Of a stretch of 34,058 bases of DNA, positions 17,386-24,810 are shown in pieces (the first letter of the stretch is position 1; the number at the start of each line of letters is the position of its first letter). A program made the translations under genes and the position numbers. The notes below the pieces were generated by a model. It worked only from the letters and a program-made list of their open reading frames with translations. It was not told the DNA's origin and did no database searches. The DNA lies in contig CALZIK010000097.1 of assembly GCA_945787635.1 (NCBI GenBank), positions 1 through 34,058 of the forward strand. The letters are read 5' to 3'. The DNA comes from Thermoanaerobaculia bacterium (lineage in GTDB: Bacteria; Acidobacteriota; Thermoanaerobaculia; Multivoradales; JAHEKO01).

Positions 17386-17416
17386 CGCCCCAAGAATCCT
17401 CTGGCACTCCAACGTA
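17386..17416 (+). repeat. possible degenerate GGCACCTC element
   Basis: The string CCAAGAATCCTCTGGCACTCC keeps the CAAGAA lead and a GGCAC core but lacks the full CACCTC, and no tag copy follows. It lies just after the decayed ASPIC gene's stop. The surrounding 17226-17432 stretch holds no other feature I can support. This is a weak call. Confidence 0.3.
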
Positions 17417-17432
17417 ACGCAGGGTGACTTGC

Positions 17433-17852
17433 TCACTGGACCTCTTGGCAAGCGCGCACCGCGCTGGAGAAGAACTTACCTTTCTGGACCCTCGAGATGA
17501 CGGCTGCCGCAATCAGCTCGTCGAGGGCGACCGTGACACAGCTCTTGTAGGCCTTGAAGGTGGGCCAGTCGCTGTCGAAGCTGCAGGGTATCTCCGGAAA
17601 GAGGACCTCGACGCCACTGAGGACGTTCTCCAAACGGTTCCGCACACCGTCCGGCCAAAGGACCTAGACCTGGCCCTTGTCGCCCCGGCCCAAGCCGAAT
17701 GTCCCCTCGAGACTGTCCTGCGAGGCGTAACTGGAGCCACCGATGACCGGCCGCAACACCGAGCTGCCGGACTCCGGGGTGAACCTCACCACAGCGCCGA
17801 TGTCATCTCGATTGACGGACCCACTCGAAGTCGTCAGCGGGAGCTGCGCTCC
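17433..17852 (-). pseudogene. remnant of an ASPIC/UnbV-domain (CRTAC-like) protein
   Basis: Reading the minus strand through a stop gives VNRDDIGAVVRFTPES, then IGGSSYASQDSLEGTFGLG, then (after the stop) VLWPDGVRNRLENV. This matches the ASPIC/UnbV domain pattern (NRxGIGARV..., GGSGYLSQxxxxxHFGLG, VxVxWPSGxxxxxxxV). An amber codon at 17666-17664 replaces the residue expected before VLWPDG. The frame then runs to a TGA at 17433. No start codon, signal sequence or FG-GAP region survives upstream, where the neighbouring phytase-like gene ends instead. The remnant is in the same frame as that gene's TAG stop, which may be chance. The downstream 70 codons are still open, so decay may be recent. Expected ancestor: a secreted FG-GAP/ASPIC protein. 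Confidence 0.8.
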
Positions 17853-17888
17853 CCGCCTACACCAGCAGTCGTTCGTCGGGACCGTTGC

Positions 17889-19052
17889 CTACTCCACCGA
17901 GTCGATTGTCAAGGCCAGCACGACGAATTGCGTGAACTGTCCAGCACTGAAGTTGTTGTCGCTGACGACCACCAGGCTCTGCCGCCCGTCAGGCAGGGCC
18001 GGGCCAAATGTCATTCCCTCAATATTGTCGATCGGAATACCGAGGTCGTCGAATTCGAACACCCGCCGCTGCGACACCGGGGTAAAAGCGATCGGTGAGC
18101 CGCCGTCAAACAGTGCGTCCGTGCCCAGCACATCGGTTGCACCGTCGGTCGAAATCTCGTTGATTACCACGACGTTGCCGGTGCCGCCGCCGAGGACTCC
18201 GCCGACCGAGAACGATCGCTCCATCACCAGCATGGTCCCGGCATCGTCGATCGGCAGAACTTCGACGATGCCGTTGACCCCGAAGATCGCCGACGGTTCC
18301 GCCCAAGGCGCCAACTCGTACACATACTCAGCGGTTGGTCGGCGCTTGCGCAGGTCGTACAGAAGGATGCGCGTGAGGCTGCCGTTGGTGAAGGTCGAGG
18401 CGGGACCGTCCTGAAACAGCGCTCCCTCGCCCGCCGTGACCAGGCTGCGCCCATCCGGCGTGACGTTCAGGCTTTCGAACGAAAGGTTGAATCTGACACC
18501 CATGTCGACGCCGTTCGAGATGTACTTGTCAGGGATGGGCAACGTGGCAGTGGTCCGTCCGTTGCGGTTGTAGCGCTTGATGAACGGATCGATGATCGGA
18601 TTCGCGAAGACGTTGCCCTCCGAGGACATGAAAAGGAAACCCTCGCGACCGAGCACGAACCCTTCCGGATCGAGACCGCCCGGCGGGAACGGTATCCTTC
18701 TCGTCTCGAACAGCTGGGTGACGGAAACGAACTCGACGTCTCCGTCATCGAGTGTTCCATCGGCCAGATCGATACCAACGGTATAGAACCGAACGGGATC
18801 TCCCGTCGGCCGGTTGCCCTGGTCGTCGGACAAGAGGTAGTAGTCGTCCCGGCCGGAGTCGAAGGTGATGCTCGAGAGGCCACCGATCTCGGTGCCGTCG
18901 AAGACCGTACCGGTCGGCACGACCACTTCCCCGACGAACTCGACGTCGACTACGGTCTGCGGGTGCCCTGCAGCCCACCCAGATGTGGAAACCGCCGGTG
19001 ACAAGAGCAAAGCTACCAGCGTCGCGACCTCAGACTTCTTCAGTTTCAGCAC
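17889..19052 (-). CDS. exported phytase-like (esterase-like activity of phytase) beta-propeller protein
   Basis: This 387-residue protein starts at a GTG at 19052 with AAAGGAG nine bases upstream; the longer open frame to 19385 lacks a ribosome site. The signal peptide covers residues 1-27 (SEVATLVALLLSPAVSTSGWAAG). The rest matches the phytase-like family: IGGLSSITFDSGRDDYYLLSDD at the start, LDPEGFVLGREGFLFMSSEG in the middle, NLSFESLNVTPDGRSLVTAGEG after that. IDNIEGMTFGPALPDGRQSLVVVSDNNF lies near the end. Conserved acids in SDD, DPEG and SDNN are those expected to bind metal. The family is secreted; its physiological substrate is not settled. The stop is followed in frame by the ASPIC remnant. 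Confidence 0.9.
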   Translation of the reverse strand: MLKLKKSEVATLVALLLSPAVSTSGWAAGHPQTVVDVEFVGEVVVPTGTVFDGTEIGGLSSITFDSGRDDYYLLSDDQGNRPTGDPVRFYTVGIDLADGTLDDGDVEFVSVTQLFETRRIPFPPGGLDPEGFVLGREGFLFMSSEGNVFANPIIDPFIKRYNRNGRTTATLPIPDKYISNGVDMGVRFNLSFESLNVTPDGRSLVTAGEGALFQDGPASTFTNGSLTRILLYDLRKRRPTAEYVYELAPWAEPSAIFGVNGIVEVLPIDDAGTMLVMERSFSVGGVLGGGTGNVVVINEISTDGATDVLGTDALFDGGSPIAFTPVSQRRVFEFDDLGIPIDNIEGMTFGPALPDGRQSLVVVSDNNFSAGQFTQFVVLALTIDSVE

Positions 19053-19264
19053 TTTTCGCAGCTCCTTTCCTGCTTCGAGCGGATTCGCTCGGCCAGATTC
19101 TTTGGTGACCGATAATCTCAGTCTACAAGCAAGGTCGGCGCCCCCGGGAGCAATCTTCCTATCCCGCTTCAGGTCACTTCTTCCAGTGCCCTCTTCCCGA
19201 TTACTCCTTCGATACCCTTCCGTATCACCAGAAGCCGCTCGATAGGGGCGAGGCTTCGCCCTGG

Positions 19265-19783
19265 TTAGCCTGTACGCTTCTTCCAGGGTTGCACCACGCC
19301 CAGGACCATGGCAAGGAGTCCCAAGACGAACTCGGGGAGCGCATAGGCGACGAGCCCGACCGTAAAGACGAAACCGGTCTCCCACTGCTTGCGGAAGTTC
19401 GTGATTCTCTTGTCGATCTCTTCCTCACTGGCTCCCGATTCCTCGAGCTGCCCGGTCCAAACCTCGGCAACGGTGTCCACCCAGGTCGGGTCGACGAAGT
19501 TGATGTAGACGAACATGTAGGTCTGGTACATCACGCGCGCCACGAAGATCATCACGAGGAGCAAGAGAGCCGCTTGCAGGAAGCGCGGCCGCGCACCCAG
19601 ACGTTTGGCGAAGGACTTGCCGGCGAGCACCGCGAAGACCACGACCAGCACCCAGGGCAGAATCCAGGTCCAGTTCGACAGACCCAGGCCGACCCAGGTC
19701 AAAACCTGGATCGTCAGCACAACGGCCGCGCCCAGGGCGAGGCCCCAGAAGAGATGGTGTTTGAGCTGGCCGGTCTCTTTCAT
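19265..19783 (-). CDS. DUF4199-like four-helix membrane protein
   Basis: This 172-residue protein has GAGGA about nine bases before the ATG at 19783. Four hydrophobic segments are visible: about residues 12-34, 38-56, 68-92 and 138-165. Between the third and fourth lies a polar stretch with EESGASEEEIDKRITNFRKQW. Two helices, a helix ending in VY, an E-rich loop with the MSEEEI-like motif and a last helix are the layout of DUF4199. Members are inner-membrane proteins of unknown function, commonest in Bacteroidota and Acidobacteriota. The family call rests on layout and the loop motif. The next gene on the strand starts more than 200 bases downstream. Confidence 0.8.
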   Translation of the reverse strand: MKETGQLKHHLFWGLALGAAVVLTIQVLTWVGLGLSNWTWILPWVLVVVFAVLAGKSFAKRLGARPRFLQAALLLLVMIFVARVMYQTYMFVYINFVDPTWVDTVAEVWTGQLEESGASEEEIDKRITNFRKQWETGFVFTVGLVAYALPEFVLGLLAMVLGVVQPWKKRTG

Positions 19784-20163
19784 TGAGCGTCCTCGTACGG
19801 CTAGGCGCCTAGCCAGTCGCGTCTCGTGAGCTTTGCCTTCACTATCCTCTACGAGCCTGAGAGCCCACGGTTCTCAATCGCCACGGAGAAGGGCCATTGC
19901 TCGCCTCGCGGAGCGGCAGAACCTCTGTTTCGGCACGAACATTCGGGCACCTTCTTCTCGAGAGCACTTCGAGCCGGGCCAGTTGCCGACCTGCCTACAC
20001 CTCTACCTGCCTCTACCTGGGGCCCCAAAACAGCACCTCTACCGGCAGGCACCTCTTCGGGCAGCACCTCTACCTGGGGCCAAGGCTCCGTCGCCCCACT
20101 ACCGAATCACCGCCCCAAGCAGGGTGAGAAGGCATGGGAGAGGTCCATCGCCCAAGCCGCGCT
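19784..20163. other. intergenic region dominated by a GGCACCTC-type array
   Basis: The 380 bases separate the multicopper oxidase stop from the DUF4199 start. The half nearest the oxidase is filled with repeat units. The other half has no gene, terminator or promoter I can defend. Short frames here read through the repeats and show repetitive Pro/Thr/Leu strings. Confidence 0.6.
19945..20090 (+). repeat. GCACCTC array with TACCTGG-type tag
   Basis: From about 19998 the units read CACCTCTACCTG, CCTCTACCTGG, GCACCTCTACCGG, GCACCTCTTCGG and GCACCTCTACCTGG, separated by a few bases or by a short GGGCCCC-containing stretch. A weak GGGCACCTTCTTC match at 19945 may be another unit. The tag (TACCTGG/TACCGG) differs from those of all other loci, while the CACCTC core is common. 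There is no intact GGTGGCACCTC head unit here, so this copy may have lost it. Confidence 0.7.
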
Positions 20164-21906
20164 CTAGTCTCCCCCAGGAAGCTCGCACGTCCGCGGCGGG
20201 GCGCTCGCCGCACGCGCATACGGAGGCGGTCCGGTCAGCGGCGCGCCGTGCCTGACCTCGACGTTTTGCATCATCCCGAGGTCCTCGTGCCCGAGGATGT
20301 GACAGTGGAGGACGTAGAGGCCGGCGAAACGTAGGAATCGGGTTCGGAAGGTGATGCTGCCGCCCTCCTCGAGACCGGAATTCTCGGTGCCCTCGACATT
20401 GACCACATCCTGCCAGCGCGGGTTCGCGACGTCGCGGCCGTTCTTCTTGACGACCCAGAAGGGGTTGACGTGAATGTGAAACGGGTGGTCCATGGGCGAT
20501 CGGTTGAAGACCGTCCATTCTTCGACCGCGCCCAGAGACACGAGCTGATCGATCCGGCCCTTGCCGTAGAGCTTGCAGTCGATCATCGGCCGAAAGGGAC
20601 CAAAGAGCACGTCGAAGTAGAGCTCGCGATACCCGGTCAATTCGTCGTCTTGCGGCGGCCGCAGGAACTCGGGATCGCGTGGTGAGGGCTGGGGGAGCCG
20701 GGACGGAAGGAGCATCACGGTCCCACCCGACTTGACGCGGACAATCGCTCGCACCGGGCTCTCCTTGCGGCCGGCGCGGAGGTCGAAGTCGCCGCCTCGG
20801 TCGTGACCGAGATCGAGCAGCACGTACTCGCCCGGCTCGTCGAACCTGACCAATAGGTCGGCCCGATTGCCCGGAGCCAGCAGGACATTGGAGACCTGCC
20901 GGATCTCGTCGAGGTAGATGCCGTCCATAGCGATGTGGTTGAGAGCGACGCAGCCCGGCGCGCCGGGCTGGGCGCAGTCCGCGTACTCGCCGCTCTCGCT
21001 CAAGTGAGCGACGGCCAGATTGAAGTAACCGTCGGCGCTCACCCCCGAATTGACGAAACGCCAGCGGCGGACTTCGCCCTGGGCGATCTCGATCACCGGC
21101 CGAACCTCGCCGTTGACCGTGAAGAGGTGGGTCGCCTCCGTCACCCCGAAGCGGAGCATCTGCTCGGTGAGCGCGAGGTCGGACTCCTTGAGAAGCTCCT
21201 GGAGGATCAAGACCTGGTCTTCGATACCCTCCATTTCCGGAGGCAACGTGTCCGGGTAGTCGTTGACGATGAGCGCACCGGCCATGCCGTTTTCCACCTG
21301 CAGACGAGTCGAGCCGTGCTTGTGAGGATGGTACCAGTGGGTCCCCGGTGGATGCCGGTGCCAGATGTTGAAAAGGTAATCGAACCGACTGAGCGGGCCG
21401 GCCTGCGGCGGAATCTCGAGCAGGACATCGTCGGACGGCGCCGTCGGCGAGATGTGGAGCCCGTGCGTGTGGAGATTCGTGGTGTTCGGGTCATGGAAAC
21501 AGTTGGGCAGCTCTCGGTCGGGGTCGGGAGGGTCGCAGGCGCCGGGGTTGGGATTGGCCGGCAGAGCGTTGACGAGCTCGACTTCGAGCGAGTCGCCGCC
21601 ATCGACCCGCAACTCGGGGCCCGGAATCTGCTGGTTGTAGGAACGGGTGTTGAGAACGAACGGTTCGAGCGGGTTGCCCCGCGCGTCGTTGATCGGGATC
21701 TCGACCCGGCCGGTCTCGATGCGCAGAGTCTCGGGCACCACATGCCTTGCCGGGTCCTCCCTCGTACCAGTCGTGCGAGCCACTTCTTGCTCTCTCTCGG
21801 GCGCTTGCCCGCAACCCACGACGCCGAGCGGCAGTACCGCTCCCGCCGCGAGAGCGGAGCTTCGTACCATGAACTCGCGACGGCTCGGCTTGCTGGACTC
21901 GATCAT
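20164..21906 (-). CDS. Tat-exported multicopper oxidase
   Basis: This 580-residue protein has AGGAGG eight bases before the ATG at 21906. The N-terminus carries the twin-arginine motif SRREFM (Arg9-Arg10), a weak hydrophobic stretch and VVGC (Cys32), so a Tat-exported lipoprotein is likely. All four copper motifs are intact: HTHGLH (146-151), HWYHPHKHG (190-198), HPFHIH (474-479) and HCHILGHEDLGMM (534-546). The last includes the type-1 Cys535. The family couples one-electron substrate oxidation to reduction of oxygen to water. The insert EYADCAQPGAPGC may form a disulfide. Whether the substrate is a metal ion, phenol or cuprous copper cannot be told; there is no Met-rich loop. The repeat array follows its stop. 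Confidence 0.95.
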   Translation of the reverse strand: MIESSKPSRREFMVRSSALAAGAVLPLGVVGCGQAPEREQEVARTTGTREDPARHVVPETLRIETGRVEIPINDARGNPLEPFVLNTRSYNQQIPGPELRVDGGDSLEVELVNALPANPNPGACDPPDPDRELPNCFHDPNTTNLHTHGLHISPTAPSDDVLLEIPPQAGPLSRFDYLFNIWHRHPPGTHWYHPHKHGSTRLQVENGMAGALIVNDYPDTLPPEMEGIEDQVLILQELLKESDLALTEQMLRFGVTEATHLFTVNGEVRPVIEIAQGEVRRWRFVNSGVSADGYFNLAVAHLSESGEYADCAQPGAPGCVALNHIAMDGIYLDEIRQVSNVLLAPGNRADLLVRFDEPGEYVLLDLGHDRGGDFDLRAGRKESPVRAIVRVKSGGTVMLLPSRLPQPSPRDPEFLRPPQDDELTGYRELYFDVLFGPFRPMIDCKLYGKGRIDQLVSLGAVEEWTVFNRSPMDHPFHIHVNPFWVVKKNGRDVANPRWQDVVNVEGTENSGLEEGGSITFRTRFLRFAGLYVLHCHILGHEDLGMMQNVEVRHGAPLTGPPPYARAASAPPRTCELPGGD

Positions 21907-22092
21907 CTGCGCGGCCTCCTCGAGGCGCTCGCGACGTTGCGGTTCTCACGCGCTTCAGTTCTCATCGTCGCCCTCCCTGTGTGTCTCTCCGACGGAGCGC
22001 TGAGCCCCGGATCGGTCCTGCTATCGGATTCGAATTGGCCGGACACTAGCACAAGGTCTGAGCGGGCGCCGCTGCCTCCCGGGCCAAAGAGA

Positions 22093-23322
22093 CTATCTGC
22101 GGAACGAATAGACGACGCCGGTCGACACTCCATCACGGCGTGCTTCCACGGTGGCGCCCACGAGAATCGAGGTGCTGGTGACGGCGACACTGTCACCGAA
22201 CGAGAAATTCGCCTCGAGCGGCTGGAGTTTCGCCGTCTCGATCCAATCGCCGTCTTGGCGCTCGAAAACGTAAGCCGAGCCGGAGCTCCCGCGCGAGAAC
22301 GGATCCTGCCCGCCGACAATCAGCGTCCTTCCCTTCTTGGCCAGGGCTCGTCCAAAATTGTTGACTCCCGGAAAGACGCTTCGGTCGCTCGGACGCAGCC
22401 TTGCAACACGACGTCCCTGGCGGTCGAAGACGGCCACCGAGTCGCTCGACGACGGTTGCCCCACACCGACGAAGATCTGGCCCCCACCGATCAGAGTCGT
22501 TGCGCCGAAACGCTCGACGCGGTCGAACCTCGGCTCGAGCATCCGGGAGAGCCGCACCCACCCGTCTGCGCCGAACTGAAACGCACTCACTACGTTCTGC
22601 GCCACCAGTTGATCGGCGAGGGTCACGAGCGAACGAGTAACCAAAAAGGGTCCGCGCAGTGAAAGTCCGATACCGAATCCCGCTGGGGTAAACGGGTCGG
22701 GCTCGTCCTCCCTGAGCGTCGACTCGTGCTTCCACTCATCCTCGCGGCGAAAGACGTAGACGGCGCCATTCCTGACCCGGTTCTCGTCCCTCGGTCCCGA
22801 CGAGGCGACAGCTATTCTGTCTCGGCTGACTGCCACAGCGCCAGCGAACTTCTTGACCTTCGCTTCCGGCGCAATGAGCTTGGCGACTTCCACCCATGAA
22901 CTCCCGACCCTCTCGTACACGTAGACGGCACCCTTTTCGACCCCATCGACCCTAGCCTTCGGCGCGCTGATCGCGATCGTGCTTCTGGCCACCGCCACCG
23001 CCCGGCCGAACTCCGCTCCTTTTGTCGGCACCGCCTCTCTCAGCCGATCTATCTCTACCCACTCACCCTGAATCCGGCGGAAGATGTAAGCCGAGCCTGA
23101 CCGAAGAGCATCTTCGTCGTCGCCAGGCGATCCGACGACCAGCCACCGGCCATCGGCAGAAAGACTGGCCCCGAAGTTGGCACCCTGGGTTGCTCGAGCC
23201 GAACTGAATCGACTCTCGAGCCGAATCTCGGCATGTCCGCCCACGGCGCCCAGAAGCACAGCCCAAAACGCGATCGCGCTACCAAGACGAAGCGACCACG
23301 TGCTGCTCAGATCCGCCTTCAT
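22093..23322 (-). CDS. exported FG-GAP repeat beta-propeller protein
   Basis: This 409-residue protein starts at the ATG at 23322; the upstream open frame to 23478 merely reads through the repeat array. The signal peptide is residues 1-30 (LRLGSAIAFWAVLLGAVGGHAE). Repeating blocks follow the FG-GAP pattern: GANFGASLSADGRWLVVGSPGDDED...GSAYIFRR, GAEFGRAVAVARSTIAISAPKA...GAVYVYERV, FAGAVAVSRDRIAVASSG...GAVYVFRRED, and further weaker blades to GVVYSFRR at the end. The expected fold is a seven-bladed integrin-alpha-like propeller with calcium loops in the DxDxD-type segments. No enzymatic site is seen. It lies head to head with the RAYT gene, with repeat elements between. Confidence 0.88.
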   Translation of the reverse strand: MKADLSSTWSLRLGSAIAFWAVLLGAVGGHAEIRLESRFSSARATQGANFGASLSADGRWLVVGSPGDDEDALRSGSAYIFRRIQGEWVEIDRLREAVPTKGAEFGRAVAVARSTIAISAPKARVDGVEKGAVYVYERVGSSWVEVAKLIAPEAKVKKFAGAVAVSRDRIAVASSGPRDENRVRNGAVYVFRREDEWKHESTLREDEPDPFTPAGFGIGLSLRGPFLVTRSLVTLADQLVAQNVVSAFQFGADGWVRLSRMLEPRFDRVERFGATTLIGGGQIFVGVGQPSSSDSVAVFDRQGRRVARLRPSDRSVFPGVNNFGRALAKKGRTLIVGGQDPFSRGSSGSAYVFERQDGDWIETAKLQPLEANFSFGDSVAVTSTSILVGATVEARRDGVSTGVVYSFRR

Positions 23323-23346
23323 TTCGAGGAACCTTTCCTGCACGGT

Positions 23347-23443
23347 GGAGCGGAGAAGAGGGTGGCACCTCTTCGGCCAGAGCCGGAGAAGAGGGTGGCA
23401 CCTCTTCCTCCCAGCACCTCTTCCTCCCACCTCTTCCTCCTGG
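23347..23443 (+). repeat. GGTGGCACCTC array with TTCCTCC tag, beside the RAYT gene
   Basis: Two full head units (23350-23376 and 23383-23411) share GGAGAAGAGGGTGGCACCTCTTC. The head can fold as GAAGAGG and CCTCTTC around a GTGGCA loop. The second head is followed by the tag TCCTCC and two shortened copies, GCACCTCTTCCTCC and CACCTCTTCCTCC, ending at 23443. The array sits 25 bases upstream of the FG-GAP gene's ATG. The remaining 23444-23671 holds one inverted copy and no gene of its own. Confidence 0.85.
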
Positions 23444-23610
23444 CTAAGAAACGCCGGAGTTCTATTCGGCTCGGCCACTCCTCAGGCCACCTAACGAGTT
23501 CCAGCCTGACCGGCACTGCCGGCTCTGCTGATGAGAGTCCTTCTGTTGAGGCCACCACTGAAACAGAGTCTACACTCGGCCCGGAGCACCGGAGCCGATG
23601 TCCGTGGTCG

Positions 23611-23641
23611 GAGGGAAAGAGGTGCCACTCTTTTCCGCAAG
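23611..23641 (-). repeat. inverted single copy of the GGTGGCACCTC element in front of the RAYT gene
   Basis: On the minus strand this reads CGGAAAAGAGTGGCACCTCTTT, with a seven- to eight-base inverted-repeat shape and one mismatch to the GGTGGCACC core. It has opposite orientation to the array at 23347 and ends 31 bases before the transposase ATG. The pair of opposed copies on the same side of the transposase resembles the REP arrangements seen around RAYT genes. Confidence 0.75.
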
Positions 23642-23671
23642 AAGACCCTCCTCCTTCGCGTCTTCTCTTGC

Positions 23672-24568
23672 ATGGCAAGGCGATTGCGCTTCATTCCAGA
23701 GGGAGGTGCCCTGGTCGAGGTCACCTGTCGAACAATCCACGGCCGCTTCCTCCTCAAACCCTCACGCCGCCTCAACCGGCTGATCCTCGGCGTCCTCGGC
23801 CGAGCCCAGCGTAAGCACGAGTTCCCCGTCATCAGCTACGTCTTCCTGTCAAACCACTACCACCTGCTCCTCTGGGCGGCAAACGCCCACAAGCTTGCCT
23901 CCTTCATGAACTTCTTCAATGCGAACCTCGCCAAAGAAGCCGGCAGACTTGCCAACTGGCGCGAGAAGTTCTGGAGCCGCAGATACCAGGCCATCGTCGT
24001 GAGCGACGAGCCCTCCGCTCAGATCAGACGACTCCACTACCTTCTCTCACACGGAGTCAAAGAGGGCTTTGTACGACGCCCTTCCGACTGGCCCGGCGTT
24101 CACGCCGTCCGCAACCACCTCGAAGCCAAACCGCAGCACGGAGTCTGGGTCAACCGCACCAAGGCCTACGCCGCTCGCATGCGCAGTGAGAAGCTCTCGA
24201 AAGACGACCTCGAGTCGACGGAAACCGTCACCCTCTCTCCCCTGCCCTGCTGGGCCCACCTCGACGAGGCTACCTACTGCCAGCGCGTCACTGAGCTCGT
24301 TGAGGTTATCAAGGACGCCGGCCAGGCAAACGATGCCGCCGTTGCCCTGCCGCATTCATCGCACGAGCACCCTCTCCATTCCAAGCGTTCTCCCGCCCCC
24401 CACTTCCACTGCGCCTCCAAGCGAGTTCGCCGTGAACTCTTCGAGGCCTACTGCTGGTTCGTAACGGCCTATCGAGACGCGACCGCCCGCCTGAGTCGAG
24501 GCGATCCCTCACCTGACTTCCCAGAAGGCTCCTTCCCGCCCTCTCTTCCCTACGTCGCACACGCCTGA
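23672..24568 (+). CDS. REP-associated tyrosine transposase (RAYT, Y1/HUH)
   Basis: This 298-residue protein starts at ATG 23672; the open frame back to 23531 crosses a repeat element. The Y1 domain shows RRLRFIPEGGALVEVTCRTIHGRF, then SYVFLSNHYHLLL with the HUH pair His62-Tyr63-His64. FWSRRYQAIVVSDE follows. RRLHYLLSHGVKEGFVRR is the helix expected to carry the catalytic tyrosine, most likely Tyr123. A C-terminal extension of about 150 residues contains a His/Ser-rich linker. RAYTs cleave and join single-stranded DNA at REP elements; they are single-copy and lack IS ends. All catalytic residues seem intact. It is flanked by copies of the CACCTC elements on both sides, which makes it the likely cognate enzyme. 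Confidence 0.9.
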   Translation: MARRLRFIPEGGALVEVTCRTIHGRFLLKPSRRLNRLILGVLGRAQRKHEFPVISYVFLSNHYHLLLWAANAHKLASFMNFFNANLAKEAGRLANWREKFWSRRYQAIVVSDEPSAQIRRLHYLLSHGVKEGFVRRPSDWPGVHAVRNHLEAKPQHGVWVNRTKAYAARMRSEKLSKDDLESTETVTLSPLPCWAHLDEATYCQRVTELVEVIKDAGQANDAAVALPHSSHEHPLHSKRSPAPHFHCASKRVRRELFEAYCWFVTAYRDATARLSRGDPSPDFPEGSFPPSLPYVAHA

Positions 24569-24726
24569 CGACGGCAAGAGCTGTCCTGCCGGCCAGGGAA
24601 TCAAGAAAATCCTGGGCAAAAACGAGGCAAGTCGCCGATTCGCTATGGGAATCTTGGCTTGGGCAGCCTAATTTCGCTTTTCGCCAGTGACTCGCTGGCT
24701 GGCTGAGCGACGAAGTTGCGTCCGTC

Positions 24727-24787
24727 TTCAAGAAAAGGGTGGCACCTCAGGTCAGCAGCACCTCAGGTCAGCACCTCAGGTCAGGAG
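24727..24787 (+). repeat. GGTGGCACCTC array with AGGTCAG tag
   Basis: A head unit CAAGAAAAGGGTGGCACCTC at 24729-24748 is followed by the tag AGGTCAG, then GCACCTCAGGTCAG and GCACCTCAGGTCAG (the first after CA). The head is nearly identical to those at 27631, 27670 and 27713, but the tag is different. The array lies between the RAYT stop and the convergent stop of the PQQ-type gene, 24 bases from the latter. Confidence 0.88.
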
Positions 24788-24810
24788 GCTGGTGGCCGCT
24801 CTGTCCGCGC

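Noticed and set aside
17433-19052. Amber read-through joining the phytase-like protein to the ASPIC domain
   Set aside because: Two TAG codons lie in the same frame, but TAG is an ordinary stop for several genes here (for example at 11819, 5784 and 710), and no FG-GAP part is present; a decayed gene is simpler.
20935-22662. 575-codon plus-strand frame opposite the multicopper oxidase
   Set aside because: It runs across two well-supported minus-strand genes and has shadow composition.
23341-23478. N-terminal extension of the FG-GAP gene rich in KRCHPLLR strings
   Set aside because: It is the repeat array read in frame; the signal peptide begins at the ATG at 23322.
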